Below, one piece after another: positions 62,495 to 64,000 of a stretch of DNA of 64,000 nt. The translations under genes were made by a program, and so were the position numbers. Under the pieces are notes generated by a model that worked only from the letters and a program-made list of their open reading frames with translations, did no database searches and was not told the DNA's origin. The DNA comes from Pseudoflavonifractor intestinihominis (GTDB taxonomy: Bacteria > Bacillota > Clostridia > Oscillospirales > Oscillospiraceae). The DNA lies in assembly GCF_040096055.1 (NCBI RefSeq), contig NZ_JBBMFK010000008.1, positions 1 through 64,000 of the forward strand, given 5' to 3'. Positions within the stretch are counted from its first letter, which is position 1. Every line of letters begins with the position of its first letter.

Positions 62495-64000
62495 TCATAC
62501 CCAGTTGGCACTGGAGCTCTTCCCTTTTTTCAGGCGGTAGGCGTCGTTGGGACGCTCCACCCGCCGGATATGGATGGCGTCCCGGCACTGACCGGCCCGG
62601 GCCTCCAGCTTGACGGGGCCATTCAGGGGCACCCGGAAGGTAAAGACCTTATCCCCCGTCTTGGTCTCCACCAGCTTGCCGTTGCAGTAGAGGGACACCT
62701 GGCTCTGGTTGGAGTAGACCTTCACGGTGGTCACCTGCTCGGCCCGGTCGGTGTACCGGCTGCCGCAGAGGTGGACAAAGGGCTCGTCGCTCCAGTAGGC
62801 CTTGTAGAGATAAAAGCTGTCTTTCTTGATCTTGCGGTCAAAGGTGACCAGCCCCTTGTGGTTCATGCCGGGCTCGCCGCCCTGGTCCCGGGCGTCGGCG
62901 GCAAAGTCGAACATGTTCCACACGTGGGTGCTCCACATATAGGGGTGGCGCTGGAAGCACTTGAGCATGAACTCATGGTAAATGGCCTGATACTCCTCGG
63001 TGTGGTCCCCGCGGCGGGGGTGGGAGGCGTGGAGGTTGGGCATGCCCTCGCAGCCGTACTCCGAAAATCCCAGGCACCGCTTGGGGTAGACCAGGTGGAA
63101 GAAGGATATCCACAGGTCGTTGAGGAACAGCCCGGGCACGTACCAGCCCAGGTACAGGTTCCAGCTCACCAGGTCGGAGATATGGGCCGAGCGGTTGAAG
63201 GGGCCGCACATGGCGTAGCAGGCCAGGGTGGTGGGCCGGGTGGGGTCCATGGTGTGGCACAGGTCGTTGAGGACCCGGTGGTTGTCCAGCATGTCCGCCT
63301 TGTCCCTGGTGGAGATGGTGATCTCGTTGGACAGGCCCCAGGTGACGATGGAGGGGTGGTTGTAGTTCTGGATGATGAGCTCCTTCATCTGGCTGATGGT
63401 GTTGTCCCGACCACCCGGCATATGCTCGGAGATATAGGGGATCTCCGCCCAGACGATCATGCCGTACTGGTCGCACAGGTCGTAGAAGTACTGGTCGTGC
63501 TGATAGTGGGCCAGGCGGATGGTGTTGGCGCCGATCTCCCGGATGAGGGCCATGTCCTCGTCGTGGTGGGCCCTGGTCAGGGCGTTGCCCAGGCCCTTCC
63601 GGTCCTGGTGGCGGGACACGCCGTGGAGGGGATAGGGCCGCCCGTTGAGGAAAAAGCCCTCCTTGGGGTCCACCCGGAAGGTGCGCACGCCGAAGGTACT
63701 GGAGATCTCGTCCACTACAGCGCCGTTCTCCACCAGCCGCAGGGTGGCGGTATAGAGATAGGGGTCCTTCACGCCGTCCCACAGGTGCACGCCGGGGATG
63801 TCCAGGGTCACGTCGGTGCCCTGGCCGACAGCCACGGTGTTCCCTTCCGCGTCGGTGAGGGTCACCTCCACGGCGGGGCTTTCCACGTTGGTCCAGCTCT
63901 CCACCCGGATCTTGCCGGTGGCGCCGTCCAGGGCGGGCGTGATGCGCAAACCGGGACCGCCGAAGAAATCCAGATCAAAGTGGTGCTTGCTCACCACCAG
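62495..64000 (-). CDS. GH2 glycosidase (beta-glucuronidase-like), 5' end outside window
   Basis: The last ~501 residues of a glycoside hydrolase family 2 enzyme; the frame stays open to the window edge, so the N-terminal sugar-binding domain lies outside. An Ig-like domain leads into the TIM barrel: FFLNGRPYPLHGVSRHQDRKG, GANTIRLAHYQHDQYFYDLCD, the acid/base Glu in WGLSNEITIST and the probable nucleophile Glu in LGFSEYGCEG. A C-terminal Ig-like domain ends GKSSSANWV. Its place ahead of a GPH symporter and uxaC suggests beta-glucuronidase, but GH2 also includes beta-galactosidases and others; specificity is inferred from context. Confidence 0.85.
   Translation of the reverse strand: MVVSKHHFDLDFFGGPGLRITPALDGATGKIRVESWTNVESPAVEVTLTDAEGNTVAVGQGTDVTLDIPGVHLWDGVKDPYLYTATLRLVENGAVVDEISSTFGVRTFRVDPKEGFFLNGRPYPLHGVSRHQDRKGLGNALTRAHHDEDMALIREIGANTIRLAHYQHDQYFYDLCDQYGMIVWAEIPYISEHMPGGRDNTISQMKELIIQNYNHPSIVTWGLSNEITISTRDKADMLDNHRVLNDLCHTMDPTRPTTLACYAMCGPFNRSAHISDLVSWNLYLGWYVPGLFLNDLWISFFHLVYPKRCLGFSEYGCEGMPNLHASHPRRGDHTEEYQAIYHEFMLKCFQRHPYMWSTHVWNMFDFAADARDQGGEPGMNHKGLVTFDRKIKKDSFYLYKAYWSDEPFVHLCGSRYTDRAEQVTTVKVYSNQSQVSLYCNGKLVETKTGDKVFTFRVPLNGPVKLEARAGQCRDAIHIRRVERPNDAYRLKKGKSSSANWV

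Noticed and set aside
1..64000. CRISPR array, IS element, prophage or tRNA/rRNA genes
   Set aside because: No regularly spaced repeats, no transposase, integrase or phage structural genes, and no RNA gene signatures were seen on either strand.

Overview
This 64-kb, GC-rich window most resembles the chromosome of an anaerobic, Gram-positive-type gut Clostridium relative (Oscillospiraceae, Flavonifractor/Lawsonibacter-like). The grounds are two large secreted proteins ending in three S-layer homology (SLH) modules, YesM/YesN-type two-component genes, strong Shine-Dalgarno sites, many sugar-uptake operons, and a flavodoxin like the BilS proteins of gut Firmicutes. The taxonomic placement is an inference; no rRNA or tRNA gene is present to anchor it.

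Layout. (1) 1-7.6 kb: housekeeping or single genes: a small membrane protein, a Dabb-domain protein, an SLH-anchored M14 metallopeptidase, an unknown protein divergent from a BilS-like flavodoxin, and a D,D-carboxypeptidase. (2) 7.6-8.2 kb: a possible small structured RNA with its own promoter and terminator, then the first ~60 codons of a polysaccharide deacetylase that stops abruptly. This looks like the edge of a rearrangement. (3) 8.4-13.9 kb: two tandem SorC regulators convergent with a UlaA-like PTS IIC, an M20 amidohydrolase and a small membrane protein. (4) 14.2-28.2 kb: a YesM/YesN-type system with an extra receiver protein, divergent from an ABC sugar importer (binding protein and two permeases, no ATPase), a clan-D alpha-galactosidase-like enzyme, an AllA-like protein and a 1494-residue SLH-anchored glycosidase-like protein with carbohydrate-binding modules. 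(5) 28.4-34.2 kb: a giant DUF4011/DUF3320-type helicase. (6) 34.5-38.9 kb: an RpiR regulator divergent from a membrane-anchored, domain-permuted GH3 enzyme, with two palindromic operators between them. (7) 39.0-48.1 kb: an HxlR regulator, then a self-contained mannose-class PTS operon (two IIA, two IIB, IIC, IID, plus its own HPr and enzyme I) ending in two alcohol dehydrogenases and a class II aldolase. (8) 48.2-53.1 kb: an SMI1/KNR4-like gene with a short companion, divergent from a 1279-residue STAND/NACHT-like P-loop NTPase. (9) 53.2-64 kb: a leftward glucuronide/hexuronate operon: GH2 enzyme, GPH symporter, uxaC, uxuA, SDR fructuronate reductase, GltD-like oxidoreductase, eda, VOC protein and two KDG kinases.

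The hexuronate operon encodes a recognisable route: glucuronide hydrolysis, symport, isomerisation to fructuronate, reduction to mannonate, dehydration to KDG, phosphorylation, and aldol cleavage to pyruvate and glyceraldehyde-3-phosphate. It carries four lesions within about 5.2 kb: a frameshift in a C-run of the GltD-like gene, an in-frame deletion of ~80-90 codons in uxuA that removes a metal-binding His, and two frameshifts in the symporter. One symporter frameshift lies in a perfect 17-bp inverted repeat that looks like a quasipalindrome template-switch mutation. These lesions are either real decay of the operon or assembly errors. Raw reads would decide.
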